DNA of 41,227 nucleotides, from assembly GCA_030378005.1 (NCBI GenBank), contig JAUCGF010000122.1, forward strand, positions 1 through 41,227, read 5' to 3'. Shown here one piece after another: positions 40,853 to 41,227 of this stretch. A program made the translations under genes and the position numbers. Source of the DNA: Desulfococcaceae bacterium HSG9. Its GTDB lineage: Bacteria > Desulfobacterota > Desulfobacteria > Desulfobacterales > JAUCGF01. Each line of letters starts with the position of its first letter. The stretch's first letter is position 1. The notes under the pieces are model-generated. The model was not told the DNA's origin, ran no database searches, and saw nothing but the letters and a program-made list of their open reading frames with translations.

Positions 40853-41227
40853 TCATGCTGCTTTTTCAGTCAGAATTTCATCGTTATAGTCATCTGCGAT
40901 GCCCAACAGTTCAAACACACTTCCATATAGCCTTCTCCTTTCCGGTTTCATATGCCATTCCCAATATAACTCCCAATCGCCACCGGTATAAACAGATCGG
41001 AGTGGAAGAGTCGATTCGGCTCCTTCTATCGACTGTCTACGACCGGTTCCCTCCATTCGGTCTTTCACGGTGTGACCGCATGTTGACTCAACAACTCCGT
41101 CACCTGTTGGAAACCCCTTCTTCAGATAATAACCATATTTCATCCATTGCCTGTGATTCTCTGAATATCGTATGACCTTCTCTATAGCAGCCCGTTTACT
41201 TTCACTCTGCTTTTGATTTTTATTTGA
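40853..41227 (-). CDS. ISKra4-family transposase, partial (continues beyond the window)
   Basis: The frame is open to the right edge of the window on the - strand; 124 codons of the C-terminal part are seen. MKYGYYLKKGFPTGDGVVES, then VKDRMEGTGRRQSIEGAE, LRSVYTGGDWELYWEWHM, is the typical end of ISKra4 transposases (usual form YxIGSGIVESACKxLVKxRMxxTGMRW). Several substitutions at conserved sites (GDGVVEST for GSGxVES, RRQ for MRW) suggest that the copy is decaying. The N-terminus and element ends are outside the window or not recognised. Confidence 0.72.
   Translation of the reverse strand, partial: SNKNQKQSESKRAAIEKVIRYSENHRQWMKYGYYLKKGFPTGDGVVESTCGHTVKDRMEGTGRRQSIEGAESTLPLRSVYTGGDWELYWEWHMKPERRRLYGSVFELLGIADDYNDEILTEKAA

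Overview
The window looks like part of a chromosome of an anaerobic bacterium, most likely a Desulfobacterota (deltaproteobacterial) sulfate reducer or relative. That is inferred from gene content: a tungsten/molybdenum aldehyde ferredoxin oxidoreductase, DUF362 iron-sulfur proteins, paired dimethylglycine-dehydrogenase-like flavoproteins, a CheB-CheR sensor, a CarD regulator, and many small palindromic repeats. No rRNA, tRNA or CRISPR array was seen. Almost all genes lie on the + strand; the FG-GAP protein, gatB and the IS relics at the right end are on the - strand.

Layout. 61-1670: CarD and an RluD-type pseudouridine synthase. 1894-6887: two paralogous FAD/folate demethylating oxidoreductases. 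7037-11462: a CheB-CheR-PAS protein and a PAS histidine kinase. 11913-16404: two DUF362 proteins, an Mrp/Nbp35 ATPase with a His/Cys-rich tail and two small unknown proteins. 16440-18915: mycofactocin core genes, namely a mycofactocin-type SDR, mftA, mftB and mftC. 18916-23510: AT-rich small genes all in one orientation, separated by palindromes with GTTA cores. This stretch resembles an integron cassette array without an integrase and carries a HEPN-type gene and conflict-system-like small proteins. 23511-27864: a PaaK-like CoA ligase and nickel-pincer-nucleotide genes larE, larB, larC. 28062-31907: aldehyde ferredoxin oxidoreductase, a DUF4242 (SCO4226-like, probably nickel-binding) protein, an iron-type alcohol dehydrogenase of the mycofactocin-linked MNO/MDO type, and a second mftA. 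32048-38669: MFS transporter, an orphan gene, an FG-GAP lipoprotein-like secreted protein, gatB and a GT4 glycosyltransferase. 38670-41227: a decaying transposon region with an IS630 relic, an IS4/IS1380-like remnant, an ISKra4 fragment and a MITE.

How it may work together (inference). The core reads as an alcohol-oxidation module. Alcohol would go to aldehyde through the SDR and the iron-ADH, both of types that use mycofactocin as electron acceptor. Aldehyde would go to acid through the aldehyde ferredoxin oxidoreductase, and acid to acyl-CoA through the PaaK-like ligase. The DUF362 Fe-S protein and Mrp may carry electrons or clusters. Two mycofactocin precursors flank the module. One ends in the canonical Val-Tyr and the other in Ile-Tyr, which would predict a modified cofactor. 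The embedded larEBC set has no larA in the window, so the nickel-pincer cofactor may serve an unrecognised client. The combination of dual mycofactocin precursors, Lar cofactor genes and AOR is the most interesting feature here.
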